From Lachnospiraceae bacterium (lineage in GTDB: Bacteria > Bacillota > Clostridia > Lachnospirales > Lachnospiraceae): a DNA stretch of 64,000 nucleotides. Shown piece after piece: positions 51,065 to 59,119 of the stretch. The notes under the pieces are model-generated. The model was not told where the DNA came from. It saw only the letters and a list, made by a program, of their open reading frames with translations, and searched no databases. Each line of letters starts with the position of its first letter. Positions within the stretch are counted from its first letter, which is position 1. The position numbers and the translations under genes were made by a program. Where the stretch lies: the NCBI GenBank assembly GCA_902363135.1, contig CABIZF010000002.1, positions 449,953 to 513,952 of the forward strand. Reading direction: 5' to 3'.

Positions 51065-51472
51065 TTAGTATGCTACGGCGTCAGAGAGCAGGATTCCGGC
51101 AGAGCGGAGCGCTTCCTTGTCCGTTTCGCTGATCGCATGGCTGTTGTCAGTGATCAGGCTGTTCTCGTTAAAATGGCCGGTACGGTATGCAGTCGCCACC
51201 GCGTCGGAAGCCGTTCCGACTTCCACGTCGTCAGCCAGCACGCAGTTGGCCGTCAGCGTCTCGTCGCTTTTCGCAGTGGTACCGAGAATTACACGCAAGC
51301 CGTCGCCTGCTGTACCGGCGGAGAGTGCCAGAACAGTGCCGCGCTTGTAGATTTTGGCTTCTGTGGCTTCCTTGCGGATCTTCACAGTGAAAACCTCTGC
51401 GGGCGGGTACTGGCCATTGATCAGGTTGTCGAAGCTTACGGCCCCGATCGTCTCGTCGAGTCTTTTACTCAT
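51065..51472 (-). CDS. Head decoration protein D
   Basis: 135 residues, lambda gpD-type (DNLINGQYPPAEVFTVKIRKEATEAKIYKRGTVLALSAG). Trimers stabilise the expanded capsid. Its start codon overlaps the stop of the protease/scaffold gene. Confidence 0.85.
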   Translation of the reverse strand: MSKRLDETIGAVSFDNLINGQYPPAEVFTVKIRKEATEAKIYKRGTVLALSAGTAGDGLRVILGTTAKSDETLTANCVLADDVEVGTASDAVATAYRTGHFNENSLITDNSHAISETDKEALRSAGILLSDAVAY

Positions 51473-51885
51473 TACTTCATACCTCCTTTGGTCTGGTTAT
51501 AGGCGGAAACTACCGCCTGAATGTCTGCTGCGTCCTGTTCCTGAGCGCTTGCAGGCGTGCCGCCGTTAGGTGCTGCGCCTACGTCTGCGGCTCCGGATTT
51601 TGCTCCCTCTGCCTGATATGCTGCGAGGAAATTCTGGCCTGACGCTGCGCTGGCCTGCATAACACGGAAGCAAAGCTCCTGAGCTGTGCAAGGTTTGTCG
51701 CCGTACTTGGCGTCGTGTACGAGCTGCTGATCCGGGATAGAGGCGGCGATCGAGTCGATCTGCTCGATTCTCTGGCGCTCTGCCGCCACAGCCTCGCTGG
51801 AAGTGTTCTGCGCTTCGGTTCTTGCGTTGGCCTCAATCTGGGCCACGATCTCCGGGTATGCTGCTCTCAGTTCCTTCTCGTCCAT
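51472..51885 (-). CDS. Possible nested scaffold protein
   Basis: An in-frame ATG inside the protease gene, 10 bp after AAGGAGGT, would give a separate 137-residue product equal to the C-terminal part (MDEKELRAAYPEIVAQIEANARTEAQ...): helical, charged and then disordered, as scaffolds are. This is the arrangement of lambda C and Nu3. A strong ribosome site inside a coding region is the main evidence. Confidence 0.6.
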   Translation of the reverse strand: MDEKELRAAYPEIVAQIEANARTEAQNTSSEAVAAERQRIEQIDSIAASIPDQQLVHDAKYGDKPCTAQELCFRVMQASAASGQNFLAAYQAEGAKSGAADVGAAPNGGTPASAQEQDAADIQAVVSAYNQTKGGMK

Positions 51886-52722
51886 AGGTTTGTTACCTCC
51901 TTCTTTTTTTGCCGCCTTTGTGGTCGGCTTCTTTTTATTTGCTCCGGGCTTTGCAGCCGGTGGAGTCGCGATTGCTTTCACCGGGATAGTGCCCGGCACA
52001 TGCTGGAGCCCGTCAACATTGTGGCGTACTCCATTAACAAAAAGCACCTTTCTGTCGGCGCTCATGCTCATTTCTGGATCGTCCTCGTCCTCTTTGATCG
52101 CGTCAGCGAATCCCTTCTCCAGAGCTTCGCGGCCGGTGAACCACGTCTCCTTGGTCATCATGCTGCGGAGAGTATCGACTTCGATCCCTGTCTTGCTGTT
52201 GTAAATCTCGGCCACGGCCCGCTCGCTGGCGTCCATGCCTTTCATAAGCTGCTTCATGTCCTGCATGTTCATGTAGTCCCAGAGCATAACGCTTACGCCG
52301 TGGATCATAATTAGGGAACCGGGGTACACGGTCACGGTATCACCCGCGCACATGATAACGCTCGCAGCGCTGGCCGCGATTCCCTCGACAATGACGTTCA
52401 CCTCACCGCTGAGAGCTTTCAGCGCGTTGTGGATTGCGATCCCGGTGTAGAGATCGCCGCCGCAGCTATTGAGCTTGACGGTGATGTGCCCCTTGTCTTT
52501 GACTGCTGCCAGATCCTCCATGAAGCCCTCCGGTGTGATGAAAAGGCCGGGCTCCGGTTCGCCTGTCCACCAGTCAACGGGCTGCTGGCTCATAACGTCG
52601 CCGTAGAGAGTGATTTCTCCCTCGTCGTCGCCGGTGCTGGCCATATTCCAGAACTTTGTCGCCGTGGGAGCTTGTGGAGCAGCAGCCGGGCCCATGATTA
52701 GGCCGCTATGTTTGGTTTTCAT
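51472..52722 (-). CDS. ClpP-like prohead protease with scaffold tail
   Basis: 416 residues. Serine-protease core (residues ~35-210) with nucleophile Ser118 in GIAASAAS and His141 in MIHG, as in ClpP/S49-type phage proteases, then a Lys/Pro linker (~255-280) and a helical scaffold-like tail. Cleaves scaffold and itself during head maturation. Portal lies upstream, decoration protein downstream. Confidence 0.92.
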   Translation of the reverse strand: MKTKHSGLIMGPAAAPQAPTATKFWNMASTGDDEGEITLYGDVMSQQPVDWWTGEPEPGLFITPEGFMEDLAAVKDKGHITVKLNSCGGDLYTGIAIHNALKALSGEVNVIVEGIAASAASVIMCAGDTVTVYPGSLIMIHGVSVMLWDYMNMQDMKQLMKGMDASERAVAEIYNSKTGIEVDTLRSMMTKETWFTGREALEKGFADAIKEDEDDPEMSMSADRKVLFVNGVRHNVDGLQHVPGTIPVKAIATPPAAKPGANKKKPTTKAAKKEGGNKPMDEKELRAAYPEIVAQIEANARTEAQNTSSEAVAAERQRIEQIDSIAASIPDQQLVHDAKYGDKPCTAQELCFRVMQASAASGQNFLAAYQAEGAKSGAADVGAAPNGGTPASAQEQDAADIQAVVSAYNQTKGGMK

Positions 52723-52726
52723 TGGC

Positions 52727-54421
52727 TTATCCTCCTTGTATGGTTTGCTTTATCTGCTCGCCGATCACGAGGCTGCGGAGAGCCACCGTGCCCCTCTCGC
52801 GAGCTGTTTCAGGGTTGTGCGGATTGTCGTCGCCTTCTGGCGGATCCTGTTCACCGTCCGGTGCTGCTGTTCCGGTGCCGCTCTGGTGCGGATCTGGCGG
52901 ATTGCCTCCGAGCTTTTCGTTTTCACGTCTGAGCTGTTCCACGTTGCTGTCCCATTGGCCACCGTTGAGGCGGATCGTGCTCTGCTCGTGAGTGGAGAAG
53001 CCTTCACTGCACGCGAGGATCTCGGCCGTGATTTCCTTCACCGGATCGAGCTGTCCCTGAGACGGGCCGAGCCATTCGCTGCCGAGATACGCGGCGCGGA
53101 TCGCTGGATTCTGGAAAAAGCCCGGCGCATATATGCGGCCACGGGCCACGGCTTCACTCATCCACACTTCATAGCACGGGCGGCAGAAGTCGTCCGCTAG
53201 CCATTCGCGGCGCATTTTGAACGCCTTCCACGCTTCCAGCAGAGCAGCACGGCTCGCACTGTATGAGGCGTTGAAGGATTTCAGGAGCAGATCGCTGGGA
53301 ATTTCCAGCGCGGCGCCTACTTGTGCACTGATCGCTACGGCGAACTTGTCGAAGCTGCCGTTCGGGTGCGTCGGGTTTGCAAATTCTACGCTTTCACCCG
53401 GCCCCATGACATTGATCTGGCCCGGCCCCATGCTGTACTCGTTCGGGTTCCGCATTTCTCCGGGTGGTACCGGATCCACCTCATTGAATGGCATTTCATC
53501 AGTCGGGGCTTCTGTCTTAATGAAGGCAGTGTAAAAGCTCTCGACGACTGCGGCCATGAGTTCGGACTCAGTATACCTGCGAAGCTGCAGCAGCGGCTCG
53601 ATCACCTGCGCGAGATAACTCACGCCGCGGTACTGATCCGGGCGCTCTGTGTCAATGACGTGGAGCACATTCGGAAGGCCGGTGCTTTGCTGGTATGCCA
53701 GAACGCGGGCCCATTCAGTAACCGGAGCGCCGAGCTCATACGGGTAGTTGCTGCGTATGTGATACGCTACCACCATGCCGTTCTTGTCTACTTCCACGCC
53801 GTCGTATATGGTGTTGCCCGTTTCTGGGTTCTTACCGGTTGTGTAGTAGAGCGTAGTCCCGGCCCCGTAGTTGTTCGGTGTTGCGATTCTGTCGGACTCG
53901 ATCAGGTGGACGCGGAGAGAGTAGGGGAGCAGCCGAGTGGTTTCGTACTGCTTGATTAACCCTATGCAGTCGCCGGAGAGCAGCCACGAGATCAGCGCGA
54001 GCTGCTGGAGCCCGTAGAAGTTATTCATGCCGGTGGCGTCGCAGGCTCTCTTGTTGCTGGCCCAGAGGGAAAACTCTCGCTCTGTTTCTTTCTGCCACCG
54101 TTCTGCCTGATCCGGTGAGAGTCCGAGCACTTCGCGGTCGATCCGGCTTTTAAGCCTGAGCCCGACGCCTACCACGTTTGTGCGGTTGGTTTTGATCGCC
54201 GAGGTAGCGATCGGCGCGGCCATGTATAACATGCGGGCACGCTGTCGCATGGTGTAGTTGTTGAAGTCTATGTCCTCGTGAGCGGATCCGCTGGGAGCAT
54301 TAAAACCTTTCACGGCTTTTTTTCTCCAGCTTGCGCCCGCCTCTCCGTAGCCCTTATTCTGAGGGCGTACGTTATCCGGGAGATATAGCCCCCTCGTTTG
54401 GTCGTACTTCGTTTTTCTCAC
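52727..54421 (-). CDS. Portal protein, lambda family
   Basis: 564 residues. Matches lambda gpB-type portals (NYTMRQRARMLYMAAPIATSAIKTNRTNVVGVGLRLKSRID, WRGVSYLAQVIEPLLQL-type block, AAVVESFYTAFIKTEA). Forms the DNA-entry dodecamer. The GTG start at 54421 lies inside the GGAGGTG ribosome site, so the true start is unsure; no better codon is obvious. Confidence 0.92.
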   Translation of the reverse strand: MRKTKYDQTRGLYLPDNVRPQNKGYGEAGASWRKKAVKGFNAPSGSAHEDIDFNNYTMRQRARMLYMAAPIATSAIKTNRTNVVGVGLRLKSRIDREVLGLSPDQAERWQKETEREFSLWASNKRACDATGMNNFYGLQQLALISWLLSGDCIGLIKQYETTRLLPYSLRVHLIESDRIATPNNYGAGTTLYYTTGKNPETGNTIYDGVEVDKNGMVVAYHIRSNYPYELGAPVTEWARVLAYQQSTGLPNVLHVIDTERPDQYRGVSYLAQVIEPLLQLRRYTESELMAAVVESFYTAFIKTEAPTDEMPFNEVDPVPPGEMRNPNEYSMGPGQINVMGPGESVEFANPTHPNGSFDKFAVAISAQVGAALEIPSDLLLKSFNASYSASRAALLEAWKAFKMRREWLADDFCRPCYEVWMSEAVARGRIYAPGFFQNPAIRAAYLGSEWLGPSQGQLDPVKEITAEILACSEGFSTHEQSTIRLNGGQWDSNVEQLRRENEKLGGNPPDPHQSGTGTAAPDGEQDPPEGDDNPHNPETARERGTVALRSLVIGEQIKQTIQGG

Positions 54422-54529
54422 CTCCTTGCAAGTAATTAAAAACGGCAGCGGCCGCGGTATCTAAAGGAGCGAAAATGTCCCGCAGTCGTCGCCGTAGTAA
54501 AGCCAGCCGATCGGCCAGCGTTTACCCAT

Positions 54530-54796
54530 TTACCAGTCGCGGGGGACTACCCCCACGGCGCGGCGAGCAGATCCGCCCGCCAGTTCGGCCTCCAGCTCGC
54601 GGACTCGCTTTTGCAGCTTCGTGATCATGTCCTGAACGGAAGCGAGCGAAGTCTGGTACCGTTGCAGGTTTCTGGAGCCGATTGTGTAGAGCTGCACCCC
54701 GTCCTTGCTGAGCATGTCAGCCTCACGGGCCAGATACGCACTGAGTCGCGTCCTCGTTTCTGTGAGCTCTTGCTGTATGGTTTCTTTTGATCTCAT
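54530..54796 (-). CDS. Small head-tail connector, gpW/DUF6148-like
   Basis: 88 residues, two or three helices (IQQELTETRTRLSAYLAREADMLSKDGVQLYTIGSRNLQRYQTSLASVQDMITKLQKRVRELEAEL). The phrase S.Y.IG.R.L.R is typical of the short gpW/DUF6148 head completion proteins between terminase and portal. About 100 bp without a sure gene follow before the portal. Confidence 0.75.
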   Translation of the reverse strand: MRSKETIQQELTETRTRLSAYLAREADMLSKDGVQLYTIGSRNLQRYQTSLASVQDMITKLQKRVRELEAELAGGSARRAVGVVPRDW

Positions 54797-54808
54797 GGGT
54801 TCACCTCC

Positions 54809-56731
54809 TTACCACTCGTCGAAGTAGTTCCGGGCTGCCGGTTTCGGTTTTCGGCGCTGCGCCGGTTTGGCCTGCGGTGTTTCTTGGACATTTTTCAGAC
54901 GTCGCTCCACCGCGAACATGTCCGGATCTATGATTTTTAGCCCGGCGTTCGCATAGTTTCGGCAGTCGAGGGCCTCGTTCCGGTTGTGTCCGGGGATTTT
55001 TACCCAGTGCCACTGGTTGCCGCGCTTTGTTTGCGTGAGCTCCAGACGCTCGGAGAGCAGGCCGTTGAAATAGTAGGTGTCGTAGCCGCAGGACTCGTGG
55101 ATCGGAAAATGGCAATATTTTGGGCCAGCCTCCTGAACTTTCAGGCTCGACATGATCGTTTCCTTTCCGGCGTCAACGCCGAGTGTGTAGAGCCAGCAGG
55201 TGATCCGCTTGTTGTCCTTGATCGGAACCTTTGACGGAGGCGTCACGAACGGGATCCCGTCGCCGCCCTTGCCCTTGATAGCAAAAACGCGCTTGTTCTT
55301 ACGCTCACGGCAGCGAGTGTATACCTCTTGGGTGTAATGGCCGCCGGAGTCCACGCAGGTGATTGAGATCCGCAGCCCTTTTCCGTCCTTGAAGCGGTAA
55401 ACGTGGTCGATCACGTCGTCGAGCTGCTGCCATACCTCGTCGGTGTCGGGTTTTCCCATGATGTAGCCCTTTTTTATGCCCCACGTTTCACCGTAGAAGC
55501 CATGGCCCACGACTTCATACTCCAAACGGTTGTCCTGAGTATCTACGCCGCAGGTGAGAACGAGAACGCCCTCCGGAACTTCGACGGGAGAGCCGTCGGC
55601 ATTGGTGCCGTAGTCCTCGCGCCGGGCCAGCATGGTGTCCTCGTCGGCTATGTCGCCGCGATCCTCCCAGAGCTCACCCAGCAGTGTGTTGTAAACTACT
55701 TTGAGCTTTTGCGGATCGTCCTTAGCTTGCAGAAATTTGAGCGCGATCTTTTCCCACGGAGTCCATGGAGAAGAAAAAGCGTTCAGCCAGAAGGAACGGA
55801 CGCCCTCGTCGTAGGCCGCCGGGTTCTCGGCGATCCACTTTGCGGGCTGCTTCCGCATTTTTTCCTCCGGTACTATGCAGCCGCAGGAGGGGCAGCACCA
55901 TGTAATCGGGCCCACGATCTTGTACGCCTTTTTCCCGCGGACTTTGGCCACCGTATGTTCAAAGTGTACGCGGTCGAAGGTGATCTCGCCGTACTCTCCA
56001 CACTCAGGGCACTGGTGGCACCAGCGTTCCTGTGTTCCGAGGTAGTAGCTGCTTTCGATATTTGAAGCGCCTTTTATGGTCGGAGTTGATACCTCGACGG
56101 CCTTCGCATTGTAGAACGTGGCCTGTCTAGCTTCGGCCAGGGCCCACGGATCACCCTCAGCACCGGCAGACACGGCCCAGCGGTCGCGCTCGTCGCCGAG
56201 AATGTAGCGGGCGGGAGTGGAAGCCAGAGCGGAGGCGCTGTTGGATCCTGTGATCGTGAGCATACCGCCGGGGAATGACTTCTGGAGGATTGTGTTCCCG
56301 GAGTCTTTGCTTTTGACGTCGGAAACTTTCGCCCTCAGCACCTTGCTATCTCGTATCATTGGAGCGATACGGAGGCGTGAGAACTTTCGGGCGTCGTCGA
56401 GGGAAGGCTGGACGAACAGGATCGAGCCGGGATCTTGGTCGATAATGTAGCCGATTATGTTCAGCTCCAGCTCAGATTTTCCCACCTGAGACGCTGCCAC
56501 CATTACGATCTTACGGATCTTCGGATCCGTGAACGCTTCCATAGGTTCCCGCAGGTACGGCGTGCGCGAAGTGCGCCACGGGCCAGACTCCGCGGAGTTC
56601 TCCGGGGATAGGCGGCGGTGTCTATCGGCCCATTCGGCCACCGTCAGATCTTCGGGTGGCTTAAAGTTGCGAATGGCCGGTGCTATGGCTGCGTTGAGTT
56701 TCGCGGTGGATTTTTTAGTCGTCGGCTTCAT
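54809..56731 (-). CDS. Terminase large subunit, GpA family
   Basis: 640 residues, normal for lambda GpA. ATPase Walker A-like segment VMVAASQVGKSE (~residue 75), Walker B region near SILFVQPS..., a CPxCG...CCPSCG zinc pair (~235-280) and nuclease acidic residues in CGVDTQDNRLEYEVVGHG. Cuts and packages DNA; GpA members make cohesive ends. Overlaps the small-subunit gene by 17 bp. Confidence 0.95.
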   Translation of the reverse strand: MKPTTKKSTAKLNAAIAPAIRNFKPPEDLTVAEWADRHRRLSPENSAESGPWRTSRTPYLREPMEAFTDPKIRKIVMVAASQVGKSELELNIIGYIIDQDPGSILFVQPSLDDARKFSRLRIAPMIRDSKVLRAKVSDVKSKDSGNTILQKSFPGGMLTITGSNSASALASTPARYILGDERDRWAVSAGAEGDPWALAEARQATFYNAKAVEVSTPTIKGASNIESSYYLGTQERWCHQCPECGEYGEITFDRVHFEHTVAKVRGKKAYKIVGPITWCCPSCGCIVPEEKMRKQPAKWIAENPAAYDEGVRSFWLNAFSSPWTPWEKIALKFLQAKDDPQKLKVVYNTLLGELWEDRGDIADEDTMLARREDYGTNADGSPVEVPEGVLVLTCGVDTQDNRLEYEVVGHGFYGETWGIKKGYIMGKPDTDEVWQQLDDVIDHVYRFKDGKGLRISITCVDSGGHYTQEVYTRCRERKNKRVFAIKGKGGDGIPFVTPPSKVPIKDNKRITCWLYTLGVDAGKETIMSSLKVQEAGPKYCHFPIHESCGYDTYYFNGLLSERLELTQTKRGNQWHWVKIPGHNRNEALDCRNYANAGLKIIDPDMFAVERRLKNVQETPQAKPAQRRKPKPAARNYFDEW

Positions 56732-57293
56732 CAGCGGCCACTATAACGTCGCTCCAGCCTTCACGATCCCGCACCCGCCGCTGATATACCGCCGGATCGT
56801 AGTTGTAGTTTGCGAGCTCGTTCAGAATTTTGTAGCACTCCGCCCGGATCAGTGCCGAGGCTTCGTTGGCGCTTGCCACCTGCACAACGTCCATGGCCAA
56901 ACGTCCGGGGAGTGCCATTATCATGCTGCGGACAGTGTAAACGAGGTCATTCGTCACGGCCTCCACGTCCTCGCTGCGGTGCATTTTGCCTTCGAGCTCT
57001 TTCAGTTGCATGGCTGCCATGTCTGCCTTACTGCGTTTCATGTCAGCCTCAGCCCGCAGCTTCTCCATTTCAACCTGAGCGGTGTCGGCGCTTTTGGCCT
57101 CTCGGCCGTTGGCTTTGTCACTCAGGTAACGGATGTAAGATTGCACCGTCGGAAGCAGGTCGAACATATACGGCCGCTTCTGGGCGGCTGGAATAATTCC
57201 CTCTTTTGCGAGCTGCTGGATCCGGCGGTCGGTGACGCCGAACAGCTTCGCAATAATGGCAGCGTTTTGGAGATTCTGCTTGCCCTCCGCCAT
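56715..57293 (-). CDS. Terminase small subunit, Nu1-like
   Basis: 192 residues from the ATG after GGAGGTGGCGCC. N-terminal winged HTH (NAAIIAKLFGVTDRRIQQLAKEGIIPAAQKRPYMFDLLPTVQSYIRYL) as in Nu1, then a helical oligomerisation part. Recognises the packaging site. It precedes GpA as in lambda. Confidence 0.88.
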   Translation of the reverse strand: MAEGKQNLQNAAIIAKLFGVTDRRIQQLAKEGIIPAAQKRPYMFDLLPTVQSYIRYLSDKANGREAKSADTAQVEMEKLRAEADMKRSKADMAAMQLKELEGKMHRSEDVEAVTNDLVYTVRSMIMALPGRLAMDVVQVASANEASALIRAECYKILNELANYNYDPAVYQRRVRDREGWSDVIVAADEADD

Positions 57294-57299
57294 GGCGCC

Positions 57300-57616
57300 A
57301 CCTCCTTTCTTTGAGGCAAACGAAACGAAACGGCCTGAAAAAATTTTTCTGAGTCTGCGCGTGTTTTGGGCTCGCCAGCACCGCAGGCGTTTGGCGGCCC
57401 GGACAGTACCTTCGGGCTGCGGAAAAATTTCGGCGCGGTTGCTCGGTCGAGTTGCTTTGCCTTTTGCTTCTTTGCTTTGGTCGCTTTGTTTCGCTGTTCT
57501 TTGTTGCTGTTGCTTTTGGTTTCGCTTTGGCTTTGCTGTTCGATTGCTTCGCGCTTGGCTTGCTGCTTGGCGCGTGTTCGTTGGCTTGGCTTTGGCTCGT
57601 AGCTCGGAGCGTTTGG
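57300..57616 (-). other. Gap before terminase, low-complexity A/G/C-rich strand
   Basis: 317 bp with no start codon plus ribosome site. On the minus strand T is almost absent and a loose CAAAGC/CGAAAC repeat runs for ~150 bp; one frame stays open (…EAIEQQSQSETKSNSNKEQRNKATKAKKQKAKQ…) and reads Lys/Gln-rich. It may be a decayed gene end, the packaging (cos) region or an untranslated leader. Cos sites commonly lie just upstream of Nu1. Confidence 0.4.
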
Positions 57617-58309
57617 CTATTTCATTACTTGATCTATGTAATGGTTGAAGCGTTCGCCGAGCTTCTCGGAGATTGTTGTCTCAATGGTTTGGCGTGCTTT
57701 GCCGTCGATCATCTGAGGCACGGACAGAGTACGCACGGCCTCGATCGGGGAGCGCCCCCTCCCAGTCTTTTGAAACGGAAGCATGGAGCCGCCGTTTCCG
57801 CCAGTGAGGAACACGTTCGAGCCGAGGCTCACACGGGATCCCTTAATGATCGTCGCCTTGACTTGGTACGGCCGCGGTGGTCGAACCATTGCAACGTCAC
57901 CAGCTCCGGCGATCAGTTGGCCGGGGATTCTGATCGGCTTCTTTTGCTGAGCGCTTGGTCTGGACTTCGGGCTCATTTTGAAATGCGTCGGCGTCAGTGT
58001 CCGCCCCTTATAAATGAGGGAGGCACTATCAACTTGAACCCCCGCCACTTGGATTGAGCTCTGCCCCCTCCGAGGTTGTTGTTTGGCCTCGTTGATTGCG
58101 GCAGTGTCTACCCCGTAGTGTTCGCGGATCCCCTTCGATACCCACGCAGGCGCACGGCTCATAAAGTCGTTGACGGTTTTCTTGATTGCCGTCTGCCCGC
58201 CGTTCTCCAGTTTGTTGAGTCGCTTCACAATATCCTTAGCTCCGGAGCATGTCACGGTGAAGCTGCCAGAGGTTCGGCGGCTTTGGCCGGTATAGAATAG
58301 ACCGCCCAT
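57617..58309 (-). CDS. Minor tail protein Z-like
   Basis: 230 residues from the ATG after GGAAGGAGCAAACAC; a longer frame to 58399 has no ribosome site. Pattern of the prophage minor tail protein Z family: TVTCSGAKDIVKRLNKLENGGQTAIKKTVNDFMSRAPAWVSKGIREHYGV ... LPFQKTGRGRSPIEAVRTLSVPQMI...IETTISEKLGERFNHYIDQVM. Unusually it sits before the terminase rather than among head-tail genes and is first in the late transcript. Confidence 0.75.
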   Translation of the reverse strand: MGGLFYTGQSRRTSGSFTVTCSGAKDIVKRLNKLENGGQTAIKKTVNDFMSRAPAWVSKGIREHYGVDTAAINEAKQQPRRGQSSIQVAGVQVDSASLIYKGRTLTPTHFKMSPKSRPSAQQKKPIRIPGQLIAGAGDVAMVRPPRPYQVKATIIKGSRVSLGSNVFLTGGNGGSMLPFQKTGRGRSPIEAVRTLSVPQMIDGKARQTIETTISEKLGERFNHYIDQVMK

Positions 58310-58419
58310 GTGTTTGCTCCTTCCTGTGGAAAATTTGCACCCCTCCCAGTTCTTTTCTGAGGGTAGGCACATAGGAAAAACCGCCCGGATCTTTATCATG
58401 TCCCCGGACGGCTTTCGCT

Positions 58420-58479
58420 GTTATACAGAGTAGCACGGTGGTTTATCCCCTTTTATCCCTTTTTGTCCCTTTTTATCCC
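58420..58479 (-). promoter_or_regulatory. Late promoter region with four 10-bp tandem repeats
   Basis: On the minus strand four units in exact 10-bp steps: GGGATAAAAA, GGGACAAAAA, GGGATAAAAG, GGGATAAACC (58479 down to 58440). After 14-16 bp comes TATAAC (58425-58420), a fair -10. No good -35 is present, which fits an activator-dependent promoter. It lies between the late regulator and the first late gene. Confidence 0.65.
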
Positions 58480-58547
58480 CCCTGTGTGCTCGTGAGCGTT
58501 CCGTCTGCGGCTTTCTCCTGAGTGTGTGCGTATTTCTTCGGGCGCGC

Positions 58548-58588
58548 AAAAAAGCCCGCCGTCGGCCTTCCTGTGGCTTCTGGCGGGC
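58548..58588 (-). terminator. Terminator after the late regulator
   Basis: GCCCGCC (58582-58588) / GGCGGGC (58554-58560) followed by six T on the minus strand. Separates early from late transcription. Confidence 0.85.
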
Positions 58589-58592
58589 GTTG

Positions 58593-59096
58593 TTATCCCT
58601 GTTCTTGTTTTGCTCTGTATATTTTGGCCAGCGATTGAAGCGCCGAGCCGTGTAGCTTGAATGTTCTTTTGAGGTAGCGCTGCTCGTGTTCGTCGTAGTC
58701 CTCCCGGCTACCATGAAGGGCGGCACATACTGTCCACCAGTTCGCTGTGTCGAAGTAGTGCATTTCTAACACGGTCTGCTCGTCTGGCTTTTCCATTTCG
58801 GAGATCAGGGCCTCCAGTTCGCTGCGTTCCTGATCCTCGTCTGCGATCATGCGGCGGATCGTTTCCTCCAGTGTTACCTTCTGGATCACTTGCCGTTCTT
58901 GTTTGCTGGTTCCGTCGCCACCGCCTCCGGATATTCCGTCGAAGCTCGGCGAGGATATGGAGCCCATGACGGCCTCCAGATTCTCCAGCCGTTCGATCTG
59001 GTTGTCGATCCTGCGGTGGAGTGCTGCGTAGCTTTCCAGCTTTTTCTTGATCTCGTCGGTTTCCTTCGGCTGTTTTGCCTCACTGTTCTTGTGCAT
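58593..59096 (-). CDS. Late transcription regulator, ArpU/sigma-70-like
   Basis: 167 residues from the ATG after AGGAGGTGGAACC. Helical N-terminus (EIKKKLESYAALHRRIDNQIERLENL), then MRR/IRRMIADEDQERSELEALISEMEKPDEQTVLEMHYFDTANWWTVCAALHGSREDYDEHEQRYLKRTFKLHGSALQSLAKIY, the sigma-region-4/ArpU-like layout. Such proteins switch on late genes of Gram-positive phages. It directly precedes the terminator and the repeat-bearing late promoter. Confidence 0.8.
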   Translation of the reverse strand: MHKNSEAKQPKETDEIKKKLESYAALHRRIDNQIERLENLEAVMGSISSPSFDGISGGGGDGTSKQERQVIQKVTLEETIRRMIADEDQERSELEALISEMEKPDEQTVLEMHYFDTANWWTVCAALHGSREDYDEHEQRYLKRTFKLHGSALQSLAKIYRAKQEQG

Positions 59097-59119
59097 GGGT
59101 TCCACCTCCTTTCGCTGGC

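Noticed and set aside
49500..51068. 522-codon open frame on the plus strand opposite the capsid gene
   Set aside because: Antisense shadow of the GC-rich capsid and neighbour genes; no ribosome site, low-quality Cys/His/Arg-rich protein.
54450..54540. 22-codon minus-strand and Arg-rich plus-strand frames between portal and connector
   Set aside because: Too short; the minus one lacks a ribosome site, the plus one is antisense-like despite an AAAGGAG.
58421..58726. 101-codon minus-strand frame between late regulator and tail gene
   Set aside because: Overlaps the regulator in another frame and runs through the terminator and the promoter repeats; Arg/Lys-rich noise.
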